Origin: Flavobacteriales bacterium UBA1531 | GTDB taxonomy: Bacteria > Bacteroidota > Bacteroidia > Flavobacteriales_D > Sanyastnellaceae | DNA length: 18,992 nucleotides | Direction of reading: 5' to 3' | Assembly: GCA_002323795.1 (NCBI GenBank) | Contig: DCPZ01000015.1 | Location: 1 to 18,992 of the forward strand | The notes under the pieces: generated by a model | What the model was told of the DNA's origin: nothing | The model's database searches: none | Seen by the model: only the letters and a program-made list of their open reading frames with translations | Program-made: the position numbers and the translations under genes | Part shown: in pieces, positions 1 to 8,861 of the stretch | Numbering within the stretch: position 1 is the first letter of the stretch | How the letters are laid out: each line of letters begins with the position of its first letter

Positions 1-364
1 CAACCGAAATTGCGACATAGCCCATGCGAGCATAGCGCTCACACATCTCAACGACTACGCTATCTTGACGGGTCCCTTGCGTTCCTCCATTGACATATTG
101 AGGCAGGAAATTACCTGAGTGGAAAAACAAGAATACAGGTCGATCCGTTTCTGAATCACCCGCTGGCTCATACACATCCATCAAAAGTGATTGAGGCGCT
201 GGCGGGAGGCCCTGAAGCGCTGGAATGATTGTGATGTTTGTGCCATACTCAACATCGTAGGTCACGCTCACATCGTCGAAAATATCATCAAGATATCGGG
301 TCTGGGCTTGCATTTGAAGCACCGCGAAGGACGCAACAAGTGCGCTGATCAGTAATTTTTTCAT
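1..364 (-). CDS. Secreted alpha/beta-hydrolase (esterase/lipase-like), N-terminal part only
   Basis: I translated 121 residues from an ATG at 364 to the left edge, where the gene is cut. It begins with a signal peptide: MKK, a hydrophobic stretch, and likely cleavage after MQA near residue 20. The mature part carries the opening strands of a carboxylesterase/BD-FAE-like alpha/beta-hydrolase: LLMDVYEP, then RPVFLFFHSGNF, which corresponds to the HGG oxyanion-hole region with HSGN in place of HGGG, and later ARMGYVAISV, the usual strand leading to the substrate pocket. The catalytic Ser/Asp/His would lie beyond the window and cannot be checked. It follows the TonB receptor gene on the same strand after 143 bp. 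Substrate unknown; an exported esterase or a hydrolase with a C-terminal secretion domain is likely. Confidence 0.75.
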   Translation of the reverse strand, partial: MKKLLISALVASFAVLQMQAQTRYLDDIFDDVSVTYDVEYGTNITIIPALQGLPPAPQSLLMDVYEPAGDSETDRPVFLFFHSGNFLPQYVNGGTQGTRQDSVVVEMCERYARMGYVAISV

Positions 365-484
365 CAGATTTGGTTCTCTGGTTAGGTCTTAATTTCGCTT
401 GAAAGGTAGGAAAAAAAAGACGGACAGATCAAAAATGCTCCGCTTTATGCCGACAATATTGGCTTTTGACGCATATAATGAAGC

Positions 485-508
485 ATTCAGGCTGCTTTCT
501 GGCTGAAT
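485..508. repeat. Short inverted repeat at the 3' end of the TonB receptor gene
   Basis: ATTCAG (485-490) and CTGAAT (503-508) form a 6-bp inverted repeat with a 12-base loop, overlapping the stop codon of the receptor gene. On the minus strand it is not followed by a T-run, so it is a weak terminator candidate only and may be chance. Confidence 0.25.
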
Positions 509-3348
509 TATTTTTTCTTGTGATTGAATTCATACAGGAGGCTTGCATAGAGCATTCGCCCTACAAAAGGCCCTCCATATGCCTCGACGTGAATGTTTTG
601 CAATAAGTTCGATCCGCCGAGTTTGAGCGTGGTGTTCAATTTTTGGAAATTGGCGTTGACTTGCGCATCCAACAAATCATAGGTCGGCACGAATCCTGTG
701 AATTGAGGGGAGCCTTCAAACACAAATCCTTGAATCCATTTGTAGTTTACGCCAAACCCCCACGTCGACTTTCCTTTCAATTTTAGATCTCGTGCCGTTA
801 AACTAAGATTGTACTTGTGCTTTGGCGTATTGAATGCTGGAATGATTGGATCATTCACGTCCGTCTTGACCAACTCATTCCAACTGTAATTTCCAGCGAG
901 CATGAAATTATTATCGAGGTAGTAGTTCAAGCCGATTGAAGCGCCTTGCGTTTGAACTTCACTTGTTGAATTGGCCGCATACCGATAGACATCGACGGCT
1001 CTCGGAGATTGCTCATTTCCGATAAAAAGAGCGTCGAGGCCAATGTTATATCCTATGAAATCTTCATAAATACTGAAGTAATAGCCTGCATCTAAGTATA
1101 CTTTTTCTCCCAGTGTGGTTCGGTAACCAACTTCAAAAGTCTTCACGCGCTCCGGGCGAATGGGATCAATATCAAAATAAACAAGGGTGTCACGGTTCAG
1201 GCTGTATTGACCCGAAGCCGCATTTGCACTGTTCCGGAAATCAATAAAACTGGCTACGGTTATTAAGCTATCTGCACCTTCGAGATTACCAACCAACGTT
1301 GCAGGTCCCACATCAAGCCACAAATATTGATCAGCCAAAGTTGGGTTACGAAGGGCGGAGCTGAAGCTCACTCGCAGGTAATCTTGTTCACGTGGCGAGA
1401 AAACGAAGGACGCTGCAGGCGAGTATACCCAATCAAAATTTTGGTTCTTATCGGCACGAATCGTAGCAGTCGCAATCAAACGGTCTTGTATAAATCGGCG
1501 TTTTATACCGGTATAAAATCCTACCTCCTGGTTGACGATGCGCTCACTGGTCGTGTCACTGAAGATTGTCCCATCGCTCCAAGGAGTGTAGCGCCTGTAA
1601 TTCCCACCCACTCTAATCTCCTCCAAGCCTTCTGGATTGAATATGTATTCCCCGTGAACGTGAGATAAGCTCGACTCGTCGAAGAAACGTGTGCCTTCTT
1701 CCTCACTATTATTCTTTGCTGCGACGAGTGCATTAAATTCATTCGTGAATTCTGGTGTACCTGGCTCAAGGTATCCAAGAGGAGACTCCGCTACATCACT
1801 GAGTCCAGCATAACCTGACTCAGCCCATGTTCGAACTTGATCATGCCAAACTTCCAATTGCTCTGCATTATTGGCATACCACGCCGCAACATCTTCTGGA
1901 TCGATTGTGTAGGTTGGAATGCCATCGATCCACTCAAGGACTCCTTCTGGAAAAGTCACATCAATTTGACTAGCAATGCTATCAGCCCAGTACTTGTAGT
2001 AAACCTTCGAATAGTTGTAATCTGACCTCGTGTTTTCTTGAAGTTTTAATGCTGTCGCATAAGGATCGAAGGAATTTCCTGCATCCTCACCCGTGCGATA
2101 GGCTCGAACAAACCATTTGCCTGGTTTTCGCACCTCAAGCTTGTGCTGATAGAATTGAATGTCCCTAAGGCTAAAGCGATTATCGCCTTGGTAAACCGTG
2201 GTTCCAAAACCAGAATTAAAACCGTAAATCAATTCGGGACTATCATAGGTTTCATCGGGCTGCAGACGCCAATGAAGCGCAGTACTAAACTTCAGGTTCT
2301 CTGTATTATAATCTACGAGGTCGGTTTCTTTGTATCCCGACCGAAAAAACGTACCCAACCCCCGGGCGTTGCTACTTCCATCACCAGAATAGTCAAACGT
2401 GTTGCTATACTCATCTCCATAAACATTCACTGCGTCATACCCCCCAGGATTGCTCGCATCGAGGAGTGAACCATCGACCGGTGAATAGTTGTTGGCCTCC
2501 CAATCATATGCAGTCATACGATATGCGTTGACTTTAACGCCTAAAACGGGGTTTCCATCTTCATTTGTCGTGTAATCTGCATACCGAAAGGCCAATTCGT
2601 TCAATTCCCTCTCACCCACGCGCAATGAAGCGGTGACACCAGGGAATTGAAAAGGTGACTTGGTTTCCATAGAGACCACACCATTGAAGGCGCCCGGGCC
2701 ATAGAATGCCGAACTCGCTCCCGCGACAATATCCACATTCTTGACGTCCAAATCCGATGCTCCCAAAAAGTTGCCCAAGGAAAAATTAAGCCCCGGGCTC
2801 TGGTTATCTACTCCATCAATCAGCTGCAGGGAGCGCACTGGTGAAGTCGAATTGAAACCACGGGTATTGATGATTTTAAAACCCAAACTCGCCGAAGTCA
2901 CATCCACACCTTTTAAGTTGCCGAGTCCTTCATAAAAGGACCCACTGGGAGCTTCCTTAATCGCGATCACGTCCATCGATTCAATAGTGAGCGGGGCTTG
3001 CTTCTGTTGCTGACTGATTCGATCCCCAACAACCTCTGCGGCCTCAATCAAGACTTGGTCAGGAATCAATTTAATTGTGATTCGCGACGAAGCATCCATA
3101 ACAGTAACTTTTTTCATACTGTAGCCAATGAAGCTGACTTGCAAGTTCACAGGATATTGGTCTACCGGTAAGATGAACTGCCCATCAAAATCGGTGGTGA
3201 CCCCTTGAGTCGTGCCTTCAACGAGAACATTCGCTGAAAAAATCGCATCTCCAAGTTCACCATCAATCACACGTCCTCGAAGCATTTCTTGTGCCGAAAG
3301 TGCCTGCGAAAACAGGACGATAAAAAGGATAGAAATGGATCGCAACAT
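508..3348 (-). CDS. TonB-dependent outer-membrane receptor with CarboxypepD_reg-like domain
   Basis: The 946-aa product is an outer-membrane beta-barrel that would import a large ligand using TonB energy. The order is a signal peptide (residues 1-19, cleavage after LSA), a carboxypeptidase-regulatory-like domain (about 22-105, with VLVEGTTQGVTTDFDGQF typical of Bacteroidota receptors), a plug domain (about 120-240; INTRGFNS, LIDGVDNQSPG and AFYGPGAFNGVV are classic plug segments) and a long barrel to the end. The start was set at the ATG at 3348 because the longer reading frame begins at a TTG nine codons upstream and would place charged residues before the signal peptide. No SusD-like lipoprotein is adjacent, so this is not a standard glycan-utilisation pair. 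The final residues are EFNHKKK rather than a terminal aromatic residue. The ligand cannot be read from sequence. Confidence 0.93.
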   Translation of the reverse strand: MLRSISILFIVLFSQALSAQEMLRGRVIDGELGDAIFSANVLVEGTTQGVTTDFDGQFILPVDQYPVNLQVSFIGYSMKKVTVMDASSRITIKLIPDQVLIEAAEVVGDRISQQQKQAPLTIESMDVIAIKEAPSGSFYEGLGNLKGVDVTSASLGFKIINTRGFNSTSPVRSLQLIDGVDNQSPGLNFSLGNFLGASDLDVKNVDIVAGASSAFYGPGAFNGVVSMETKSPFQFPGVTASLRVGERELNELAFRYADYTTNEDGNPVLGVKVNAYRMTAYDWEANNYSPVDGSLLDASNPGGYDAVNVYGDEYSNTFDYSGDGSSNARGLGTFFRSGYKETDLVDYNTENLKFSTALHWRLQPDETYDSPELIYGFNSGFGTTVYQGDNRFSLRDIQFYQHKLEVRKPGKWFVRAYRTGEDAGNSFDPYATALKLQENTRSDYNYSKVYYKYWADSIASQIDVTFPEGVLEWIDGIPTYTIDPEDVAAWYANNAEQLEVWHDQVRTWAESGYAGLSDVAESPLGYLEPGTPEFTNEFNALVAAKNNSEEEGTRFFDESSLSHVHGEYIFNPEGLEEIRVGGNYRRYTPWSDGTIFSDTTSERIVNQEVGFYTGIKRRFIQDRLIATATIRADKNQNFDWVYSPAASFVFSPREQDYLRVSFSSALRNPTLADQYLWLDVGPATLVGNLEGADSLITVASFIDFRNSANAASGQYSLNRDTLVYFDIDPIRPERVKTFEVGYRTTLGEKVYLDAGYYFSIYEDFIGYNIGLDALFIGNEQSPRAVDVYRYAANSTSEVQTQGASIGLNYYLDNNFMLAGNYSWNELVKTDVNDPIIPAFNTPKHKYNLSLTARDLKLKGKSTWGFGVNYKWIQGFVFEGSPQFTGFVPTYDLLDAQVNANFQKLNTTLKLGGSNLLQNIHVEAYGGPFVGRMLYASLLYEFNHKKK

Positions 3349-3447
3349 AATCTTGGTTTTTGAATCAAGTTCCAAGAAACGTCAAAAACATGGAGCGAAA
3401 CAGAATTAACGTGTCTGAATTACAAACATTTCGACCATTCAGAGGGA

Positions 3448-3672
3448 TTAGGCGCTGGCTTCCAGCAAAATCAAAACTTGATCATCGATGTTTACCTCAT
3501 CCCCCAATCGCAACTTGCGGCGTTTTCTACTTTCTAGTTCGCCATTGACTTTGATCAGTCCATCCTGTACCATCATTTTGGCTTCGCCACCCGTGGCCGC
3601 GTGACCAGTTGCCTTTAGCAATTGAAGCAAGTCGATGAACTCCGTCTTCAGACCAAATTGTTCGTTGGTCAT
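3448..3672 (-). CDS. Small S4-domain RNA-binding protein (YbcJ/YaaA-like)
   Basis: The 74-aa product is almost wholly a single S4 RNA-binding domain. FIDLLQLLKATGHAATGGEA forms the first helices, then VQDGLIKVNGELESRKRRKL gives the loop and basic face that contacts structured RNA. This size and layout match the stand-alone YbcJ/YaaA family, whose members are thought to act in RNA or ribosome-related roles; the exact target is unknown. The ATG lies 2 bp after the stop codon of the E1 dehydrogenase gene, so translation is probably coupled. The gene ends about 100 bp before the TonB receptor start. Confident of the domain; function is inferred only from the family. Confidence 0.88.
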   Translation of the reverse strand: MTNEQFGLKTEFIDLLQLLKATGHAATGGEAKMMVQDGLIKVNGELESRKRRKLRLGDEVNIDDQVLILLEASA

Positions 3673-3674
3673 CT

Positions 3675-6077
3675 TCAGCCGAATCGATTCGGTTCTGCCT
3701 CGATCATGATCGCCATCACAGCCTCATAAATATCCTCAGCGTTAGGTTTTGCATAATAATCTCCATCCGTTCCGTATGGCGGAAGATGGGGTTGCGCCGT
3801 GATTGTTTTGGGAGCAACGTCGAGGTACTTCCAAGCGCCTTGGCGATTCAAGATATCTTCCATGATATAGGCACTTGCTCCTCCAGGAACATCTTCGTCG
3901 ACGACCAAAAGCCGGTTGGTTTTTCCAACTGAAGCAGCACAAACGTTTTGATTGTCAAATGGGAGAAGGGTGCGCGCATCGATAAGTTCGACGAGGATAC
4001 CAACCCTTTTCAATCGCTCTGCGACTGAAACGGCAATGTTAAATGTGGATCCGTAGGAGACCAATGTGATATCCTCTCCCGCCTGCACAACTTCAGGAAT
4101 TCCCAAAGGCACTGTGAATACGCCCATGTTTGCAGGAACCAGCTCTTTGGATCGATAACCATTCAAGCACTCCACCACCACGGCAGGCTCTTCTGCTTGC
4201 AACAACGTGTTGTACATGCCTGCGGCTTCTGTCATGTTACGAGGGACACAAACATGCATTCCACGCAGGGAATGAATGATGGCTCCCATTGGAGAACCAC
4301 TGTGCCAAATTCCCTCGAGCCGGTGCCCGCGGGTACGAATGATAACAGGCGCTTTCTGACCGCCGCAAGTGCGATAACGGACTGTAGCAGCGTCATCTCT
4401 CAAGATTTGCAAGGCATAATAAAGGTAGTCGAGGTATTGGATTTCGGCAATCGGTCTGAACCCACGAAGCGCAAGACCGATGCCTTGGCCAGCAATCGTA
4501 CACTCACGGATTCCGGTATCGGCAACACGGATTTCGCCGAATTTTTCCTGCATGCCCTCCATGGACTGATTGACACCACCTATCCCGCCTGTATCCTCGC
4601 CAAACGTCAACACTTCTGGATACTTTTCAAACAGCGCTTCAAAATTCTTCTGCAAGATTTGTCGGCCGTCGGCTTGCTCATTCGATCCTGAATAGTCAGG
4701 CCTTACAATCGGCACTGCCAGAGCCGAATCATCGGAAGCACTGTACAAATGCTTGCTGTATCGTTCACGATTTTCTTTACCATACGCATCGGACCAACGC
4801 AACAAAGCTTCGGATGCAGGTGTGCGGTGAGGTCCGGCGCTTTGAAGAGTCCGGCGCGCTGCACCGTGCAGCTCCGCTCTTCCTGGAAATACAGCGTTTC
4901 GCAAACCTGCGATTTCAGGTGATTCAGGTCCATCAACTTCACTGATCAATTCAATCACTTCTTCAAGTTCACTATCAAACGAAGCACGAAAATCCGCCCA
5001 AGCCGTTTTCTGTTCTGTGCGAACCTCTTTTTTAACCGTTTTCCGCAGTTCATCCAGTTCTGCTCGCGTCACGGCTCCTTCGAGCAGTAAAAACTTCTCA
5101 AATTGATGGATGCAATCAAACTCTTCCGCCCATGCCATGCGCTCTTTGGATTTGTAACGCTCGTGCGAACCAGAAGTGCTGTGCCCTTGAGGCTGCGTCA
5201 CCTCCTCCACATGCACGAGGACGGGCACATGTTCCTCTCGGCAACGCTTCGCCGCTTGCTCGTATGTGCTGACCAAGGAAGGGTAGTCCCAGCCTTTGAC
5301 ACGGTAAATGACAATTCCGTTTGTTTCTTCTTCCTTTTGCAGACCACTCAAAGCAAGCGAGATGGACGCTTTCGTTGTCTGGTACTTTTTTGGAACGCTG
5401 ATGCCGTAGCCATCATCCCAAACATTCATCAGCATCGGCACTTGAAGCACCCCTGCTGCGTTCATGGTCTCCCAAAACGGACCTTCTGAGGTGCTTGAAT
5501 CACCGATGGTACCGATGGCAATTTCATTTCCACCTCGGGTGAATTGCTTTTTCGCAGCAGCGGTTTCAGGCAACGCTCTGTACAACTTCGAGGCTTGAGC
5601 CAAACCCAGTAATCGAGGCATTTGACCGGCTGTGGGACTGATATCCGCCGAACTATTGAAGCCCTTGGTTTGATCGAGCCACTGGCCTTGATCATCCAGC
5701 AGACGGGTTGCAAAGTGCCCTCCCATCTGACGTCCTCCCGAAATAGGCTCACGTTGCAAATCCGTATCAGCATAAAGCGCCGCAAAGTACTGACGAACCG
5801 AGAGTAACCCTTGGGCCATCATCAACGTCTGGTCTCGATAATATCCTGACCTCCAATCGCCCGGCTGAATGATTTTGGAAAGTGCGATTTGCGCCAACTC
5901 TTTGCCATCGCCGAAAATACCAAACTTGGCCTTTCCGCCGAGCACCTCTTTCCTCCCCAACAATGATGCCTCTCGGCTCATGCACATCAAGCGATAATCG
6001 TCCAGCAAGGCCTGTCGAAAATCTGTGACGGAAGCAGAAACATTAGCTGCATCTTTCGTGTCATCTGTGAGCTTCAT
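3675..6077 (-). CDS. 2-oxoacid (branched-chain type) dehydrogenase E1, fused alpha and beta subunits
   Basis: The 800-aa protein joins the E1 alpha and E1 beta chains of a thiamine-diphosphate 2-oxoacid dehydrogenase, which decarboxylates a 2-oxoacid (probably branched-chain) and passes the acyl group to lipoyl-E2. The alpha half covers about 20-450: GYYRDQTLM, a TPP/Mg region at GDSSTSEG (192-199), and DDGYGIS (221-227) where many homologues read NNG. The beta half starts near 470, with GEDTGGIGGVNQ at 493-504, then VADTGIRE and a transketolase C-terminal domain with VDEDVPGGASAYI. The start is the ATG at 6077; the frame extends six codons up to a TTG but the ATG is preferred. The S4 gene follows at 2 bp. 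No E2 is present in the window, but an E3 lies at 8862 on the other strand. The fused form is, to my knowledge, common in Bacteroidota. Substrate choice between branched-chain and other 2-oxoacids is uncertain. Confidence 0.92.
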   Translation of the reverse strand: MKLTDDTKDAANVSASVTDFRQALLDDYRLMCMSREASLLGRKEVLGGKAKFGIFGDGKELAQIALSKIIQPGDWRSGYYRDQTLMMAQGLLSVRQYFAALYADTDLQREPISGGRQMGGHFATRLLDDQGQWLDQTKGFNSSADISPTAGQMPRLLGLAQASKLYRALPETAAAKKQFTRGGNEIAIGTIGDSSTSEGPFWETMNAAGVLQVPMLMNVWDDGYGISVPKKYQTTKASISLALSGLQKEEETNGIVIYRVKGWDYPSLVSTYEQAAKRCREEHVPVLVHVEEVTQPQGHSTSGSHERYKSKERMAWAEEFDCIHQFEKFLLLEGAVTRAELDELRKTVKKEVRTEQKTAWADFRASFDSELEEVIELISEVDGPESPEIAGLRNAVFPGRAELHGAARRTLQSAGPHRTPASEALLRWSDAYGKENRERYSKHLYSASDDSALAVPIVRPDYSGSNEQADGRQILQKNFEALFEKYPEVLTFGEDTGGIGGVNQSMEGMQEKFGEIRVADTGIRECTIAGQGIGLALRGFRPIAEIQYLDYLYYALQILRDDAATVRYRTCGGQKAPVIIRTRGHRLEGIWHSGSPMGAIIHSLRGMHVCVPRNMTEAAGMYNTLLQAEEPAVVVECLNGYRSKELVPANMGVFTVPLGIPEVVQAGEDITLVSYGSTFNIAVSVAERLKRVGILVELIDARTLLPFDNQNVCAASVGKTNRLLVVDEDVPGGASAYIMEDILNRQGAWKYLDVAPKTITAQPHLPPYGTDGDYYAKPNAEDIYEAVMAIMIEAEPNRFG

Positions 6078-6172
6078 GACGCGAAAATAGTGCAAGTCCG
6101 ACCAAGCAAGTCATGTCAAAGGCACAGAGGAAAAAAAAATCACGAATCAAAGGAGAAAACCGCTTCCTGCAG

Positions 6173-7090
6173 CTAGGCTGAAATACGTGCGAAATCCACG
6201 GCCACTGCCGTTCCTAAACGTACGTTGTGCTGCACCAAAGCGCGATTGGCCTGAAGGCTTTTTCCTTCCGTTTTCTCATTGACGAAACGCAACAGAAATG
6301 GCGTCAAATCTTTGCCTGTAATACCTTGGGCATGGGCTTGCGCAAGGCCTTCATCAATGGCTTGCTGCACTTGTTTGGGATCCGCTGAAAATTCAATCGG
6401 AATGGGATTGGCAATGAGAAAACCACCCTCAAGTCCCAAGGACCATTTGGCCCGCATGGCGATTGCCATTTCTTCTGTATTGTTGACGCGATGAGGAGCC
6501 TTGAGCCCACTTTTGGGTGTGAAAAATGAGGGGAATTCATCCGTATCAAATCCCACAACCGTGACGCCAGCTGTTTCCAAGGCCTCAAGGGTTTTGGACA
6601 AGTCCAAAATCGATTTCGCTCCTGCACTTACCACAGCCACTGAGGATTTTGCAAGTTCCGGTATGTCCGCTGAAATATCCCAAGTTTGGTCCACTCCGCG
6701 GTGCACCCCTCCGATGCCTCCCGTCGCAAAAACGCGTATACCCGCTAGTTCGCATCCTATGAGTGTCCCACTCACTGTGGTTGCTCCGAGTGTGCGGCGA
6801 GCGAGAGCCAGCGGCAGATCGCGTCGAGAGACCTTGAGCACTCCTGGCTGTGTGGCAAGTGCTTCTAAATCTGAATCCGAACAACCCACTTGTAGTTTCC
6901 CATTCACCACAGCCACTGTAGCTGGAACCGCTCCTCCATCTCGCACGATGGCCTCTAACTGCTGTGCCGTTTCCAAGTTTTGAGGATACGGCATCCCATG
7001 CGCTACAATCGTCGACTCCAGTGCAACGACCGCTCGACCTGCGTCAAGTGCATCTTGTACCTCCGGGAGAATGTTTAGGAAATCATTCAT
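6173..7090 (-). CDS. psuG: Pseudouridine-5'-phosphate glycosidase
   Basis: The 305-aa product belongs to the PsuG/indigoidine synthase A (IndA) family, which reversibly splits pseudouridine 5'-phosphate into uracil and ribose 5-phosphate. Family blocks are intact: ALESTIVAHGMPYP (23-36), LKVSRRDLP (85-93), ATGGIGGVHRG (122-132), VSAGAKSILDL (154-164, whose K159 should be the Schiff-base lysine) and GFDTDEFPSFF. Length fits single-domain PsuG. An in-frame ATG at 7132 would add 14 residues inside obgE; the ATG at 7090 is preferred because it matches the family N-terminus and sits one base after the obgE stop. The gene is thus the last of an adk-obgE-psuG run. The usual partner, a PfkB-type pseudouridine kinase (PsuK), is not in the window and is not fused here. 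Confidence 0.93.
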   Translation of the reverse strand: MNDFLNILPEVQDALDAGRAVVALESTIVAHGMPYPQNLETAQQLEAIVRDGGAVPATVAVVNGKLQVGCSDSDLEALATQPGVLKVSRRDLPLALARRTLGATTVSGTLIGCELAGIRVFATGGIGGVHRGVDQTWDISADIPELAKSSVAVVSAGAKSILDLSKTLEALETAGVTVVGFDTDEFPSFFTPKSGLKAPHRVNNTEEMAIAMRAKWSLGLEGGFLIANPIPIEFSADPKQVQQAIDEGLAQAHAQGITGKDLTPFLLRFVNEKTEGKSLQANRALVQHNVRLGTAVAVDFARISA

Positions 7091-7091
7091 T

Positions 7092-8093
7092 TTACCAAAC
7101 CGTGGCTTCATCCATGGATTTCCAAAGCGCATCTTTCAATTCCACCAATCCCATTTGAGCTACGCTAGAGAAAAACAAGGGACTGAATTCTCGAATCTCG
7201 CTGTGAATGGCTTCTTTCAATTCATCGTCCAGCATGTCGCATTTTGAAATGGCCAACATGCGGTTTTTCTTCAACAAATCAGGATTGTACTTTTCCAATT
7301 CTGCGAGGAGGGTTTGGTACTCCTTGGCAATGTCATTGCTATCTGCGGGAACAATGAATAGCAAAACCGGATTGCGTTCGATGTGGCGCAGGAATCGCAA
7401 GCCCAATCCCTTTCCTTCTGCAGCGCCCTCAATGATTCCGGGTATGTCAGCCATGACAAAAGAGCGATCCTCGCGATAAGCGACCATTCCCAAGTTTGGC
7501 TTGAGCGTTGTAAATGGGTAATTGGCAATTTCCGGTTTGGCTGCGCTAACCACAGACAACAAAGTTGATTTGCCGGCATTGGGGAAACCCACTAGGCCGA
7601 CATCTGCAAGCAGCTTCAATTCCAGAATTTTCCATTCCTCCAATCCTGCCTCCCCCGGCTGAGCATACGTTGGTGATTGACGCACTGAAGACTTGAAGTG
7701 ATCGTTTCCACGCCCGCCCTTACCTCCTTTCGTAAGAATAACCTCTTGACCCTCATCCAAGATTTCCATCAAGACTTTTTCCGTCTCCGCATCTTTAACA
7801 ACCGTCCCCAGTGGAACATCGATGTAAACGTCAGCTCCGTCGGCTCCGTGCTTGTGTTGCCCGCGGCCTGTGTCCCCATGGCCAGCGATAACGTGCCGAG
7901 CATATTTGAGGTGAAGTAAAGTCCAATGCTGTTTGTTACCGCGAACAATCACGTGACCTCCTCGGCCTCCATCACCTCCATCGGGTCCACCTTTGGCGGT
8001 CATGCGGTTTCGCATAAAGTGTGCGGAACCTGGACCTCCGCGTCCTGAGCGACAACAGATCTTTACGTAATCTACAAAGTTCTCACCTGACAT
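7092..8093 (-). CDS. obgE: GTPase ObgE/CgtA, ribosome assembly
   Basis: The 333-aa product is the essential Obg GTPase that helps mature the large ribosomal subunit and links GTP/ppGpp level to growth. It has the glycine-rich Obg fold (about 1-160, with repeated GG turns such as GGPDGGDGGRGG) and a G domain: G1 GFPNAGKST (169-177), switch NYPFTT (191-196), G3 DIPG (216-219), G4 SKCD (283-286) and G5 SSV (309-311). G4 reads SKCD where NKxD is the textbook motif; the serine form would keep the key Asp286. There is no extra C-terminal OCT domain, which fits shorter Obg forms. It sits 9 bp after adk and 1 bp before psuG, so the three genes probably share a transcript. Confidence 0.96.
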   Translation of the reverse strand: MSGENFVDYVKICCRSGRGGPGSAHFMRNRMTAKGGPDGGDGGRGGHVIVRGNKQHWTLLHLKYARHVIAGHGDTGRGQHKHGADGADVYIDVPLGTVVKDAETEKVLMEILDEGQEVILTKGGKGGRGNDHFKSSVRQSPTYAQPGEAGLEEWKILELKLLADVGLVGFPNAGKSTLLSVVSAAKPEIANYPFTTLKPNLGMVAYREDRSFVMADIPGIIEGAAEGKGLGLRFLRHIERNPVLLFIVPADSNDIAKEYQTLLAELEKYNPDLLKKNRMLAISKCDMLDDELKEAIHSEIREFSPLFFSSVAQMGLVELKDALWKSMDEATVW

Positions 8094-8102
8094 GGCGCTG
8101 AT

Positions 8103-8672
8103 TCAGTGCTCGATGGCCGCTTTCAATCTATCCAAAATCTCATCAATCGTGCCGAGGCCATCAATGCCTGTGAATTTTTCTTGCAAAGCATAATGTCCGG
8201 CAACGGGAGCAGTCTCAGCCTTGTACACATCAATGCGCTTTTGGATGACCTGCGGATCTGCATCATCGGGACGACCGCTCGTTTCTGCGCGAGCGAGCAG
8301 GCGTCTCTTCAACTCGTTTTCTTCCACTTCTAAAGCTAACATACACGTCACTGGCGTTTTTCGAGCGTCCAAAAAGGCGTCCAAGGATTCAGCTTGTGCT
8401 GTTGTGCGCGGAAAACCATCGAAAATAAATCCCTTGGCATCTGAGTGCTTGTTCACCTCAGATTCCAGCATGCGGATGGTCACATCGTCCGGAACGAGTT
8501 GGCCCTTATCCATGAAGGATTGGGCTTTTTGCCCGAGCGCGGTATTGCCCTTGATGTTCGACCTAAATATGTCTCCAGTACTGAGGTGAACCAGTCCATA
8601 AGCCTCGACCAAATGAACGCTCTGCGTTCCTTTTCCTGCGCCCGGAGGGCCAAATAAAACAATGTTTAGCAT
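8103..8672 (-). CDS. adk: Adenylate kinase
   Basis: The 189-aa cytoplasmic enzyme catalyses ATP + AMP = 2 ADP. The P-loop is GPPGAGKGT (8-16), STGD (31-34) and DGFPRT (85-90) form the AMP site, and RLLARAETSGRPDDAD leads through a short LID with no zinc-binding cysteines. The length matches the short-LID bacterial type. It is the first gene of the minus-strand run with obgE and psuG, and its start faces the lpdA start across 189 bp. I see no clean -33/-7 promoter for it in that region. Confidence 0.97.
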   Translation of the reverse strand: MLNIVLFGPPGAGKGTQSVHLVEAYGLVHLSTGDIFRSNIKGNTALGQKAQSFMDKGQLVPDDVTIRMLESEVNKHSDAKGFIFDGFPRTTAQAESLDAFLDARKTPVTCMLALEVEENELKRRLLARAETSGRPDDADPQVIQKRIDVYKAETAPVAGHYALQEKFTGIDGLGTIDEILDRLKAAIEH

Positions 8673-8861
8673 GATCTTTCTCTTAGTAACACCCTACTTT
8701 AAACAGATGCCAAGGTCTGCGGTTCAAGGCCGTAAAGGTACTGCATGGAAACAGAACCTCACACGTTGCAGGAAAGGCATCCCCGAACCGATTGGATGCG
8801 TTAACTTCGCGGCGAAATCAACACGCACTTCCTTCTCAGCAAGGAGCATTGAAGCAAAGAC

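Noticed and set aside
3349..3375. Nine-codon N-terminal extension of the TonB receptor from a TTG
   Set aside because: Adds charged residues in front of a clean signal peptide; the ATG at 3348 is better.
4197..4691. A 164-codon open frame on the plus strand inside the E1 gene
   Set aside because: Antisense shadow of a clear, conserved coding gene; its protein has no recognisable domain.
6501..6983. A 160-codon plus-strand frame inside psuG
   Set aside because: Antisense shadow; low-complexity Ser/Pro/Ala-rich protein typical of opposite-strand reading.
8802..8809. TAACTTCG as a -7 box for lpdA, next to the small palindrome TTCGCGGCGAA
   Set aside because: No TTG at a fitting distance upstream, and the palindrome is too short to mean much.
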